DNA of 64,000 bases from Rhynchopus sp. YZ270_cl-10. Its lineage: Eukaryota > Euglenozoa > Diplonemea > Diplonemida > Diplonemidae. The translations under genes were made by a program, and so were the position numbers. Positions 31,571 through 42,154 of this stretch are shown in pieces (the first letter of the stretch is position 1; the number at the start of each line of letters is the position of its first letter). Below the pieces are notes generated by a model. It did no database searches and had not been told where the DNA came from. It saw only the letters and a list, made by a program, of their open reading frames with translations. The stretch is taken from NCBI GenBank assembly GCA_964035575.1, contig OZ037833.1:2790001-2854000 (forward strand). Direction: 5' to 3'.

Positions 31571-31740
31571 AAGAGGGGGAAAAACCCCGCGTATTTGTCT
31601 CTAGATGGGTACCCAAAAGAAGGGTTCCCCGATTGTATTTTTATTGCATTTTTTTTTTTTTTTGTTTTTTTTTTGCGGTACGTTCAGCCAACGTGCCTGG
31701 CACCTGGCTGACCCGATCGTTGGAATATTTTTTTCTTTAA

Positions 31741-31782
31741 AGATGACTAAGCAATGCGAGGCTTGTTCATCCTATTTCTTAT
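31741..31782 (+). repeat. Small dispersed stem-loop element, class A (decayed)
   Basis: ATGACTAAGC, loop AATGCGAG, then GCTTGTTCATCC. The right arm is damaged and the T-run is weak. Confidence 0.5.
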
Positions 31783-32160
31783 TTGTGTTATCGCGTTCCT
31801 TCCTTTTCCGAACCCGATGTATTTGTCTTTCCTCCTATTACCAATTCTATTTTTAGAATTGGAGATTTTTTTATTTTGTGCCTCCAATCCCGTACAGTTG
31901 GCATATTGTGCTGTTTCTCTCCAGTTTCAATGCATGTGCGCAGTGAAGTTCATCTTTTTAGTTTTTTTTTTGTCACAGTCAAGAAGAATGCTGTTTCGAA
32001 AATTAAAAAAGAAAATTTAACACAACGATAGTGTAGACTGTCTGATTGGCAGCCAAAAACCGAACTGATTTTTAAAAAAAAACACTCTACAAACACCTTT
32101 CACGCGCGAGCATTTGGGAAAATAGTGAAATAAGTGAAATCGTATGAAAGTTGCTCTGTA

Positions 32161-32310
32161 GGGTTGAGGACGACCTACGTCTATACCTTCCGTAGTACAA
32201 AGGCTTCGGCCAACTTTGAGTACAGAACTTTGTTCAGTTTTTTTGGAGCGAAGTGATTATTGACACAAAAAACTGAAAGAACGCTGTGAAGTGGTATCTC
32301 TGACCCGCTT
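32161..32310 (+). ncRNA. Candidate structured RNA, copy 2 of a pair
   Basis: It opens GGGTTGAGGACGACCTACGT, matching copy 1 at 30083 with scattered changes, and again has CCTTC-G-AGTA-AAAGGCTTC. GTACAAAG (32195-32202) pairs with CTTTG and GTAC (32214-32223). The stem sequence differs from copy 1 while the hairpin position is kept. TGATTATTGAC follows. Confidence 0.4.
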
Positions 32311-32542
32311 CTCGTGTTAAGAGCTAACCCCCAGGTAGTGACCACATGGTGAGCGATGTTTCTCTAAAGTAAAGCACCTTTGTTGCGGTCCAGTAGAAAC
32401 CATTCGCTTATTTGATAACTCCTTCATGGTGCCCAGTCCAGGGTGCCCACGGCAAAAAAAATTGCGGAAGGTCCCATGCAGGTTATCAATTGACGGATTG
32501 GGTGACTTTTTTGGCCGTCTTCATATTGCACCAGAGAGCATA

Positions 32543-32619
32543 ACGGGGCAATAAACGGTCCTCCATCCATTTCGCTTAAACCGCGAAATGGATGGAGGAT
32601 CGGACCACAGGTGCCCCGG
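32543..32619. repeat. Long hairpin with a perfect 16-bp stem and 7-nt loop
   Basis: CCTCCATCCATTTCGC (32560-32575) pairs perfectly with 32583-32598 around loop TTAAACC. Outer blocks GGTCC/GGACC and GGGGCA/TGCCCC extend it. It ends just before a class C element. Confidence 0.7.
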
Positions 32620-32622
32620 TCA

Positions 32623-32668
32623 TGTACCACGAGAAGGTTTTGTATTTCAAGTCAATTTTTTTTTGTGC
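32623..32668 (+). repeat. Small dispersed element, class C
   Basis: TGTACCACGAGAAGGTTTTG then TATTTCAAGTCAA and a T-run. It matches the tail of copies at 10345 and 60279. Confidence 0.55.
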
Positions 32669-34244
32669 GAATCTTTGCTTCCGCAAAACATTGTATTTGC
32701 CGGAAAAAAAATGCCGCTTTTTTTTTTTTTTTGTACACTAATTTAGTCTAAATCATACCCCTTTGCTGTGCAGTGGAAGCCTATACAATACTGGTGTTAC
32801 CGAACAACTGTCGGGGACATGTCAAGGACATGTCAATATAGGCCCCCTCCGGAACACCAAATACACATGGGTGAATTTTTTTTGCCCCCCCACGTTTCAT
32901 TTCACGAAACATTTTTTTTTGGCAAAGACATTTTTCAGCTGAAAAAAAAAAAATTTTTTTTTTTCCCCCTGACAGGCCCTGTGCTCGAAAAAAAATTTTT
33001 TTTTTTCTGTGGGTGAAAAAGACATGTCGAAAAAAAAATAAAAATATAGTCGCCCCTGGCGGGACCTCGCCCCATTTTTGATATGATAATGATCTGAACC
33101 AATGATTTCTTTACTTTAGTTTTTCTGCAAGTGCGGCTGTTGTGACCCTTCTTGTCACACTTACTACATGTTGTGCGCTTTCTCTTTTTTTTTTTTGGGA
33201 GGCTGTGACACACAAATATCATCATTGATCTTCCTCTTACGGAACTCTGAAGAGTCAATGTCATGGGATCTTCCCTTTCTGAGACTGCTTCTTATTCTGT
33301 TTCTGTTTCTTCTTCTGCCGATCTCACGCGCCTATCCCCCATCGCCAGGGAGGATCTGGAAGTTCTCTCATTTCTTGTGAAGATGCCTCGCTTTGATTCT
33401 GCTCGCTTTATGCTGGTAAGCATGGGGGAAATGGTTGTGACAGTCACTTTGGTGTTGTGGGTAGAAGCACCCCAGGGAGATGTGCATTCCAGAAAGGTGG
33501 ACAAGGTTCCCATATACCTTTGACACCAAGATCTCGGAGAAGCTCCCTATGGACGATGATAGCGATAGTGAGATAGATACGGATGCGGATGAAGAAGAAG
33601 AAGAAACAGAAACAGAATAAGAAGAAGTCTCAGAAAGGGAAGATCCCGTGACATTGACTCTTCAGAGTTCCGTAAAGAGGAAGATCAATGATGATATTTG
33701 TGTGTCACAGCCCCCCAAAAAAAAAACACCAACATGTAGTAAGTGTGACAAGAAGGGTCACAACAGCCGCACTTGCAGAAAAACTAAAGTAAAGAAATCA
33801 TTGGTTCAGATCATTATCATATCAAAAATGGGGCGAGGTCCCGCCGGGGGCGACTATATTTTTATTTTTATTCCCCTGGGAAATAAAGTATACGAAGGAT
33901 TTGGCACTTTTAGCGGGATTTTATTTAATGATAATTTCACGCTAAATTTTGGTACATGTAGGTAGTAGGGCTGGAGGGACCGTCCAGCCTTTTTTAGCCT
34001 CCCTCCAGCCTCCTCAATCCCGCCAGCCCCTCAGCGGGCCTATCTAGGGGTCCGCGGGACCCGGTAGCGCTGGCGGGAGGGTAATGAGAGCTTTTTTTTT
34101 TTTTTTTTCACGCTCTTTTTTTTTTTTTTCCCTGAGAGCTTCCTGTGAGGACACATACTCGTTAGTTATTGCACAATAAATAAGTCACGCTAAAAGTGCC
34201 AAATCCTTTCGTATACTTTATTTCCCGTGAAATAATAACTATTT

Positions 34245-34408
34245 ATTCACCTCCTTTTAGCGGGGTTTTATTTTGCGATAACTTCACGCATTTTTTTCCC
34301 AGGCGAGGGCTACTTAATTTGCCGAGCGAAGCGAGGCAAATTGAGTGCACGAGCCTGGGAAAAAAATAAGTGAAGTATCGCAAAATAATCCGCTAAAAGG
34401 AGGTGAAT
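34245..34408. repeat. 164-bp palindromic element, copy 1
   Basis: The arms begin ATTCACCTCCTTTTAGCGG and end with its complement, each ~57 bp. They surround a smaller palindrome, AATTTGCCGAGCGAAGCGAG. An equal-length copy in opposite orientation lies at 35510-35673. Confidence 0.75.
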
Positions 34409-35509
34409 ACGTAATTTTATTTCACGGGAAATAAAGTATACGAAAGGATTTGGCACTTTTAGCGGGACTCATTTATTGTGCAATAACTAACGAGTATGTG
34501 TCCCTCCAGGTAGCTCTCATTACCCCCCCGCTAGCTTTTGCTCGCTGGGAACCTGCAAAAAACTGGTGAACTGGGCCCATACCCTGGTATGTGGGGTGGG
34601 ATACGCATTTTCGGGGTGGCAGAACCATGTGTGAGCCACAGGGTGGTGCACGTGTGACCCCATGCAGTACCACGCAACCCACGTTTTTACACACACAACA
34701 ACGGCATTTTGCGCGTAGCGCGTACAGTATGTAGCCTAAAAAGCCCACACCACGTGTACGCATAGCGCGTAGCGTAGCGTGTGGTCGGGTTTGGAAAGCT
34801 GCCTCAACGGTACACAAAGCTACATCCCGACCTCTCGCCACCTCAGTGTCCCCTCGGGTGCGGGAGGTCGGGAAATGGCTGTCGTGCAAGAGCGAGACAC
34901 ATTCAGAAGATCCCCGCCCATCACAGAATATCATGCCAGCCACCACCTTCCTCACAATGAAGTAAAGGGGGTGGTGTGTCCTTCGTCTTGATAGTGAGAT
35001 CGTCACGGAGATACACTATGTAAGAAACGAAGTCGGCTTCTGTGGGCTTACCGTCAGTCTTGCCAATGAATTCCTTAAAAAGCGGTCCCATTCACGGACG
35101 TACGGTGTCGACAATGCTAGTCCTTACTGTAGTGCTTGTCCATCTCCTGTCGGAGGACCGTTTGCGTCTTACATCCTTCGGCATGTTGCATGTGTCAGAA
35201 AAAATGGGAAAAGGGCAAAAAAAAATTCGAAATTTTCAATTTTTAGGCGGGTGGTAGTGCAGGATGTACCAAAATTTAGCGTGAAGTTATCGCCAAATAA
35301 AACCCCTGTTTTAGCGTGAAAAAAACAAAAATAAAATCCCGCTCTGAAGGAATTGCAGTGAAAAAAAGTGAAAAACGCGTGAAATAAAGTTCAATGAGCG
35401 GGTTTTTAATTTGCGATAAAAAAAGTGCGTGAAATTATCATTAAAAAGAATCCCGCTAAAAGTGCCAAATCCTTCGTATACTTTATTTCCCAGGGGAATA
35501 AAATTACGT

Positions 35510-35673
35510 ATTCACCTCCTTTTAGCGGATTATTTTGCGATACTTCACTTATTTTTTTCCCAGGCTCGTGCACTCAATTTGCCTCGCTTCGCTCGGCAAA
35601 TTAAGTAGCCCTCGCCTGGGAAAAAAATGCGTGAAGTTATCGCAAAATAAAACCCCGCTAAAAGGAGGTGAAT
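35510..35673. repeat. 164-bp palindromic element, copy 2 (inverted)
   Basis: Same arms and centre as 34245-34408 on the other strand (ATTCACCTCC to GGAGGTGAAT, centre CCTCGCTTCGCTCGGC). Length is identical, so the two copies are close relatives. Confidence 0.75.
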
Positions 35674-36560
35674 AAATAGTTATTTTTTCGACATGTCTTT
35701 TTCACCCACAGAAAAAAAAATTTTTTTTTTCGAGCACAGGGCCTGTCAGGGGGGAATTTTTTTTTTTTTTTTTTTTCAGCTGAAAAATGTCTTTGCCAAA
35801 AAAAAATGTTTCGTGAAATGAAACGTGGGGGGGCAAAAAAAAGCCACCCACATACAAAAAAAAAACTACGGTACACGCCATTTGATGCAGGAAAATAAAT
35901 ACCTGTCTTAGGGATTTTGGCGAAAACTCCCCTCATCTGAGCACGTGGATCGAGGTCACAGATTTTTCTTTCTTTTATTGATTGTTGAAGGTGAGGCGTG
36001 GTAGTCCATCTTTGCAAACATTTTTGAGATTTTGTTCTTTTTTTTTTAGTACACCAAATCTTAGGAACACAGTAGTAGATATTTCAAGCATGTGTATGGT
36101 TTCTTTGTCTCTGTTTTGTAAATAGACAAAAAAAGTTCACACATGTACAAAAAAAGAATCGAGAGGTACACCTACGTTACACACATCCACAAAACGCAGA
36201 AGAAGCACAGGCAACTGACTTCCGAGCATGTCAAGTAGTAAAAACAGTATTTTAAAACAAAGAAAATAGGCAGGCATGCCCCGCACATTTTGCATTAGAA
36301 AAATACACTTCGTGAACTCATCCTGTTTTGCTTTTTTTATATTATTTTTTGGAAAAAAGCTTGACGCCTTCAAGCTTTATAATATTGTTCCCTTTTCTCT
36401 GTCCTCATTTATTGTTTTTCCAACAGAGAAAACCAAAACCCCATAGAACATAGATCCTTGCAGCGTTGCAAAACACTTCCCCTCTTTTGCCATCTCTTCT
36501 CAAGACAGACAGCAGAGAGGGGTGTATCCTTTTTTAGGAATAATTTAGGGAAAAGTCACT

Positions 36561-36726
36561 TAGTACCCAAGTTTGTTGTACCTATTTCGGATAATACCCA
36601 GTGGTGGTGTGATTCAGGGGGTACGGACAACCCATGGAAGAACCACGAGGGAACCACGGAGAATCTGTTTGGGTGATCACACCGAGTGGGTATTATCCTA
36701 AATGGGTACTAGAAACTTGGGTACTA
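36561..36726. mobile_element. MITE-like element with ~57-bp terminal inverted repeats
   Basis: The left end TAGTACCCAAGTTT continues through GGATAATACCCA and GTGTGATTCA. The right end mirrors it: TGATCACACC, TGGGTATTATCC, AAACTTGGGTACTA. The 166-bp unit has no coding capacity. The TA at each end would fit a TA target site (Tc1/mariner-like), which is inferred. Confidence 0.75.
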
Positions 36727-37626
36727 GGCTACTTACCCCAATAATTTAAGCTGGCTCAAGGCATCAAGATGTTCGCTTCGAATTGGATGTTGGGACAACA
36801 TCACCCCAACAATGCACCTAATATACAGATACACAGTACACGAGAGGGCTGTGCTGTAAACACTTAGGTTCATCGAATAAACTCTCTCTCTCTCTCTTTT
36901 TGGTTTCTTTTTCTAGGGTATGGTCAGCATACTTTTTTTTTTGTGAGAAAATGCGAGAGTTGTTTTCTTTCTGCGCTCACAAAAAAAGAAAGATGGGAAT
37001 ATATTTTGATCCCTCTACCCATGCTATCAATATGTCGAAATACTTTCTGCGCTCATTAAACTACATTAATTATTCCATTCCGTTCCATGTCCTTTCCCCT
37101 TCCCCTTCCCTGCCTGCCCTACCGTGTGTTGATGTTGTCAGGGTCGCTCTTGATATAGTGGTGCACAGCCATACAAAGAAAACAAAATAATGCTGCATCC
37201 ATCCTGCCTTTTGGAATTCATTAACCTTCGCGCGATTTTGTGCGCGTCTTCGGACGTGGTAAAAAGTCGCAAGACCGGGAAAAATAAAAAGTGATATAAT
37301 TTGGTTGAGGATCTGTCAAAAATAGCCAACCCCAGGAGCACCAGAAAGAAAGAGAAAAAAAAACGCAGCTCAAATTGCGCGTGTTCGTGAGGTCGTTTGC
37401 GCTTTCCGCTTCTCTATCTTTCAAGGATGTAGTGTCCAGAGTTTCATGTACTTTTGTAAACGTCGTTTTAACGAAATATAAAAAGAAAACAAGAACACGT
37501 GTACCAATTGCTTTTTTTAAAGTTCACTAAGCACGAGAGGCTCGGCCTTCTCAACTAACTTTGCTTTCTGACCGAACGGGATCTTTTTTTCTAAAAAGAA
37601 AGGGTGCATTTGTGTTGACCCTCTCA

Positions 37627-37672
37627 AATACTTTCAATTCTGTGAACTGAAAGTATATGAATCTAATTTTTT
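37627..37672 (+). repeat. Small dispersed stem-loop element, class E
   Basis: ATACTTTC (37628-37635) pairs with GAAAGTAT (37649-37656), followed by ATGAATCTAA and T6. It is preceded by GTGTTGACCCTCTCAA, also found before the copy at 38053. Confidence 0.65.
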
Positions 37673-38029
37673 CTCTCTTTGTGACGGAGCGTTGTCTAGA
37701 CGCTCACGTTTTCCTCTCTCCTTGCACGCTTCTTTCTTCCTTTTCTTTAAATACAATATTCCAAGACTTGGCAACAAATAAGTTTGGAGAATTTGGCGAC
37801 TTTTTTTTTTTGCCAAACATATTTTGGAGCATTGTATTTTAAAAAAGAAAGTGTAAGAAATAACTCTCCTTATCTTTGGCATGTCTTAGCAAAATTGGCC
37901 TACCCTTTACGTCAAATTCTAGTCGTGTCTTGTAACCATCGTGCAATCCTACACTGTACAATCTATGCAGCCCGAGAAACTGATGAGCGTGGCTTCGCAT
38001 TATTACTATTTGTTGTTGTTGTTTTTGGG

Positions 38030-38098
38030 GTGCATTGTGTTGACCCTCTCAAATACTTTCTATTTCAAACTGAAAGAAAATGAATCTAATTTTTTTTT
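38030..38098 (+). repeat. Small dispersed stem-loop element, class E
   Basis: GTGTTGACCCTCTCAAATAC, CTTTC/GAAAG stem, tail ATGAATCTAA and a T12 run. Near-identical to the copy 425 bp upstream, with decay in the right arm. A class A element follows immediately. Confidence 0.65.
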
Positions 38099-38100
38099 TT

Positions 38101-38150
38101 TGACTAAGCACGAGCGTCTTAGGTTCATCTTATAAACCTTTCCCTTTTTT
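38101..38150 (+). repeat. Small dispersed stem-loop element, class A
   Basis: CTAAG, loop CACGAGCGT, CTTAG, then GGTTCATCTTATAAACC and a T-run. Both stems are recognisable. Confidence 0.65.
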
Positions 38151-38753
38151 TTTTGGACTTTTCTTGTGGCAGGACACGTTCCTGTCTTTTTGCCATTTTT
38201 TTTTGGGGGAGTTTTTTTGTTGTTCGAGTCCATCGATGCAAAAAGAATCACCCTTTTTGAGAATACCTGGACAGCGGAGACGCTTTTTGTTAACCCAAAA
38301 TTGATAAGAAAAATATGAAGTTGGCCAACCTACCCGGAGTGACTACAGGAGCCTTGCACACTAATCATTCTGGGGGTGGTGTTGATTTCTGACAACGTGC
38401 GGTGTCCATTGAACAAGGCTGCACACATCTTAGTCAATTGCAAGGTTCGAAGAGCAAGAGAACACTGTTTGATGAGGGAGGTCTCAATTGACAATGGTTG
38501 AATGTTTAAAGGCATCGCAAAATAAAGGCCTGATGGGAGGTGTGTTTGGTGATACAGTGTCGAGAGCTTGTTGTCGCAGTGTAGCGTTTTTTTTTTCGCA
38601 CAGTCTTTGCCTCTTTTTCAATTAATTACCGTATTCGTACAAATTATCGACCGTACTAATGTTTGACCGTAATAGTGTTCCCTCCCGACCTTTTCAGGAT
38701 TTTTTTTTGGAAGTTCGACCCTTTTACGGTCGAACATTTTTACTATTACGATA

Positions 38754-38799
38754 TGTCTGTGCACGAGAGGCACATTCATCTTTCAAGTTTCCTCTTTTT
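38754..38799 (+). repeat. Small dispersed stem-loop element, class B
   Basis: GTGC, loop ACGAGAG, GCAC, then ATTCATCTTTCAAGTTTCC and T5. Related copies are at 23151, 44374, 51448 and 60179. Confidence 0.6.
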
Positions 38800-38806
38800 G
38801 CGTAAG

Positions 38807-38856
38807 GTGACTAAGCATGAGAGGCTTAGGTTCATCTTATGAACTTGAACTTTTTT
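38807..38856 (+). repeat. Best-preserved class A two-stem element
   Basis: CTAAGC (38811-38816), loop ATGAGAG, GCTTAG (38824-38829) make a perfect 6-bp stem. GTTCAT (38830-38835), loop CTT, ATGAAC (38839-38844) make a second perfect stem. TTGAAC and T6 follow. This copy is the reference for the class. Confidence 0.75.
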
Positions 38857-40118
38857 GTTTTTGTTTTTTTAGTGACTAACCACAGTGAGGGATGGAGGAG
38901 GACCCAGCTCCGTCACAGACCTAATTAGCCTGTGTTTCTGATGATCCCCGTTCATCTGACCGAAGCGCGTGGGCATACCACGAAAAGGATGAGATGGATG
39001 TAGAGAAACCGGGACACGCATCCAAGGTACTGTCACGAGAGGCGAGTGTATTGCAAGTCACATTGTTTTTTTGTCTCTTTTCTCCATTTTATACGTAGGG
39101 AGGATTCCCTCCTCAATGGGCACGTGGTTGGTACGTGCCTGCGATACCCAAGGTCTTGCACGTCCAACTTCTTCATTGCCACCTTCCGTTTTATTTTTAT
39201 TTTTCTGATATGTTTTGTCACACTTGGAACGCCCCGGGAAATTTCCAAGGCGTGCGGGTTTGTGGGCGTTCCAAGTAGGTTTATGTGCGCAAGGCGAAAA
39301 TCGTCTTATTAGGCGAGACGTGAGAGACTTGAGTTCATTTGAACTTTTCTCTTTTTGCACTGTGCCTTCATTCAACAGATGTCTCCACGTTTGTCAACCT
39401 TTTGGTGAACCCAACACAGCGAGGCCAGATTCAAACCCTTTCCTCTTTTTTTGTAAATGCCTGTACTTTTTTTTTTGAAACCATTTGAACGATGAGGCGT
39501 TTGCACTTACAACCTCTCTTTTATTTTTTTCCGAGCACAGCTAGTCAATTCCGTCGTGTATCTGCATCATTTTTGGGAATCCATAGACCATAATGTTGTG
39601 GGTCACACACGTTTTTGTGACGTAGCCCTTTCTTTGTGTATATGATGGGTTTTCTAAGGTGCATGCGACGGGCACGTTTATCTTATCAGCTTTTTTCTTT
39701 GTTTGCAAAAAAAAAGAGGAGACGACGCTGGTAGATAAAACTCCATCGTTCGATTGAAAATAATATCTTAATCTTTGTTTGTGATACCCAGCGGCGAAGA
39801 ACTGGTCGCAAAAGTAGACCAACGCCGCCTCTGTTATTTTGCAAACAAAAGACACACCCCCGTCCCCAAAGATGTGTTGATGTCTGTACGTCCCACATCC
39901 TTTCCCCCCCCCTCCCCCTCGCTCTGCCTATTCCTCAGGTCTGTTCGTTCGAAAGAATTGTGCTTCTTTTGATTTACTCTGTACTGTTATCCCCGGGGTT
40001 CTATCATCACTCTTGGAAACCGGGTGACTGACACGAGAGTTGAACTGACGTGAGGATCCACCCCTGAACCTAGGAACTATTAGAAATAGAAGTTGTTGAA
40101 AAAAGAATCTTTGTGAGG

Positions 40119-40204
40119 TCCATAGATGGTAGTCGGGCCGAGTCGGCCCGACTCCCAGATTTTCCAAAAACTCGGCCCGACTCGGGCCGACTACCATCTA
40201 TGGA
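40119..40204. repeat. 86-bp fold-back element with G/C-rich nested palindromes
   Basis: The arms starting TCCATAGATGGTAGTCGG match their complement at 32 of 34 positions. Each arm itself contains the palindrome CGGGCCGAGTCGGCCCG. The two mismatches swap G and C at equivalent places, as if the inner palindromes flipped. Confidence 0.75.
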
Positions 40205-40264
40205 GGTGACAAAAAAAAAAGCGGGGGCTTTTGGGTTCATTTTATATCTAAAAAAAGAAAACGG

Positions 40265-40331
40265 AGATTGCTCAACTGTGGTAACACAACCGAGGCAACT
40301 ACACTAACCCAACAATTTATCAAAAAAAAAA
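40265..40331 (+). repeat. Small dispersed hairpin element, class F
   Basis: AGATTGCTCAACTGTGGTAA, CACAACCGAGGCAACTACACT, ACAATTTATCAAA. It matches 20082-20143 except at a few positions; a decayed relative is near 48166. Confidence 0.6.
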
Positions 40332-41019
40332 ACTATTTTTCTTTACTCAGGGTTCGATATCCCACGGAGGAACAGGCAGTGCATTTTTTTTTTGCGTCCC
40401 TTCCAATGTGCGGTGAGGTGTTTGTACTTTGGACCTTCTCTTTGTTTTGTAGTTCTTTATTGTTGCCCGTAGCTGCCTTTCTTAAAACCCACATTGTCGG
40501 AAACAGCACGGGGACGCAACTTAAGAGGCAATACAAAACCCTCCTCCCCTATCATATCCCCCAATATCTCCTAATGTTATCAGCGAGAACGCAGCTGGAA
40601 AAGAAAAGAGAAATAAAAAAAAACAAACAATTTTTTCACAATTATGTACCGCCTCTTTTTGACAAACTCCTGGTTCTACTTCTCATCACTTTATGACCAT
40701 TGGATTATTTGTTAACAGATAGCTATTTTCGTGCACCTTTTTTTTGTCGAAAATAAAAGGTCCCTTATTTTCTTTGGGTAAATTCTTCGAGAAGAAAATA
40801 TTCGAGGAAAAAAAATGAAGCCTCTTTCCCACAAAAAAAACTACAAAATAGCCACGACAACAACGCTGCATAATTTTCGTGATATTTTTCTTCTCCCACC
40901 ACATGAACAGAAACCACCCCTCCCTCTTCCCCTGATTGCCTTCATTTCTCTCTCTCTCCACCACACCCATCCTCATCCTCATCCTCTCCTCCAGAATTAC
41001 ACACAAAAAAAGCTATAAA

Positions 41020-41832
41020 ATGACAGTCGGCAGCGAAACGAATTTAGACCTTGAACAGGAGAAGGTGCACGAAATGCTTTTAGAGCTTGACCAACAGAGA
41101 CAGCAACACGAGCGTGAAGGGAAGTTCTATGAAGCACAGGAGTGTTTGAACAAGATGCGCGACATGAACTTGAAGCAGGGGAAGAAGGTCGAGAGGCTTG
41201 CCCGGAGTGTGAACGCACATGAGAAACACGACATCACAGAGCGTCAGAGGCTTGAGCTTCTGACCTTCACGAAGCTGTGGGAGGAGAAGCTTGAGGAGTA
41301 TGAGCGGCAGGCGAAGGCGATCATCACGCACGTCAAGAACAGGCAGAACAGTGAATACAAAGAGCAGGAGGACATCATCAAGATCCAGCTCATGAACAAA
41401 CGCCCGCGCTTCAGCAAGCAGGTCCTTCAGATGCGTGAGGAGCTCGAGAGAATGGTCAGGCAAAAGAAGTACCTCGACGCGGAGAACATAAAACGCAGTC
41501 TGAAGCCGCTCGAAGACGAGGAGATCAAGCGTTTTGATGAACAGCTCTCGCTTTCCTTTGCAAAGAAGACGCAGCTTCTCAAACAGCAGTACAGAAACGA
41601 GATCAACGCGCTGAAGCAGCGCATCAAGCTTGGTCGTGAAGAGCTTCTCGCACAACGCAAATCTGACTTCGAACGCCTCCTCCAAAGACACGCAAACGTC
41701 TCAAAAGAGCTCGACCAAAAAACACGTCTCCACGTCTCTCGTACACGTGACTACGTCCAGCGACAAATGCATGCCCTCATAAACGCGCCCACCAAAACCT
41801 TGATGGACTTCCAATTGGTACCACGTGCATAG
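41020..41832 (+). CDS. Conserved-looking coiled-coil protein
   Basis: 270 residues, almost entirely charged helix. The N-terminal third has EGKFYEAQECLNKMRDMNLK. The middle contains RPRFSKQVLQMREELERMVR and KKYLDAENIKRSLKPLEDEE. The C-terminal third reads LKQQYRNEINALKQRIKLGR then FERLLQRHANVSKELDQ. This pattern (paired helices with E-Y-A/E-A-E-N turns) is like soluble coiled-coil proteins of flagellated protists, but I cannot name a family. No signal peptide, membrane span or enzyme motif. The start at 41020 follows a CCTCCAG pyrimidine tract ending at 40994. Flagellar or cytoskeletal association is only a guess. Confidence 0.85.
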   Translation: MTVGSETNLDLEQEKVHEMLLELDQQRQQHEREGKFYEAQECLNKMRDMNLKQGKKVERLARSVNAHEKHDITERQRLELLTFTKLWEEKLEEYERQAKAIITHVKNRQNSEYKEQEDIIKIQLMNKRPRFSKQVLQMREELERMVRQKKYLDAENIKRSLKPLEDEEIKRFDEQLSLSFAKKTQLLKQQYRNEINALKQRIKLGREELLAQRKSDFERLLQRHANVSKELDQKTRLHVSRTRDYVQRQMHALINAPTKTLMDFQLVPRA

Positions 41833-42154
41833 AATTTGAGAAGATTTTTTTTTAGACAGAAAAATGTGAATTTAGACATACACGGTGGACTTGGTCAGAC
41901 CGGACCCTTGACTAGCTATTTTGACCAGTCTAAAAACGACTAATCAGATGACTAGCCTATACTAGTCATGTAGCTCTGTTTGGTCTCTCAAACAGTGCGT
42001 GTCCAGTCTAGACTAGTCATATGACTGAGGGTATGGCCAGTTCACTGTGTAATTTTAATGGTTAGAGCGGGGGGTAGGGGGGTGGGGACAATTTGTTCAG
42101 TAATTTGTGTTAAAAAAAATGGGGACGGTATCGTTTCCTGAAATAGACGGTGTT

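Larger units (their letters stand above)
32876..35842. mobile_element. Nested fold-back DNA transposon, about 3 kb, degraded
   Basis: The ~160-bp ends are inverted copies of each other: TTTTTTTTGCCCCCCCACG from 32876 against its complement ending at 35842, both continuing to TTTCGTGAAATG-like, CAGCTGAAAAA and GACATGTC blocks. Inside, 33050-33345 and 33590-33852 form another inverted pair. The rightward copy can encode a CCHC zinc knuckle (CSKCDKKGHNSRTC). That motif is common at the end of Mutator-like transposases, but retroelement Gag proteins also use CCHC knuckles. A leftward fragment near 34920-35200 loosely resembles a tyrosine-recombinase core-binding region (EADFVSYIVYLRDDLTIKT). Copies of an ATTTGGCACTTTTAGCGGGA block occur four times in alternating orientation (33890, 34190, 34440, 35455), so several insertions are stacked. 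No intact transposase is present; family assignment is tentative. Confidence 0.7.
31571..41019. other. 9.4-kb gene desert with transposon remains and small repeats
   Basis: No host gene can be supported. The region holds the nested fold-back element (32876-35842), a MITE (36561-36726), two long hairpins (32543-32619, 40119-40204), a candidate RNA (32161) and many small stem-loop elements (31741, 32623, 36868, 37521, 37627, 38053, 38101, 38754, 38807, 39030, 39311, 39491, 40265). A/T homopolymers are dense. A 130-bp imperfect inverted repeat built on GACCGTA-like blocks lies near 38625-38757. Confidence 0.6.

Noticed and set aside
34473-35006. 177-codon frame on the minus strand inside the fold-back element
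   Set aside because: No domain recognised; lies in nested repeats and is not treated as a host gene.
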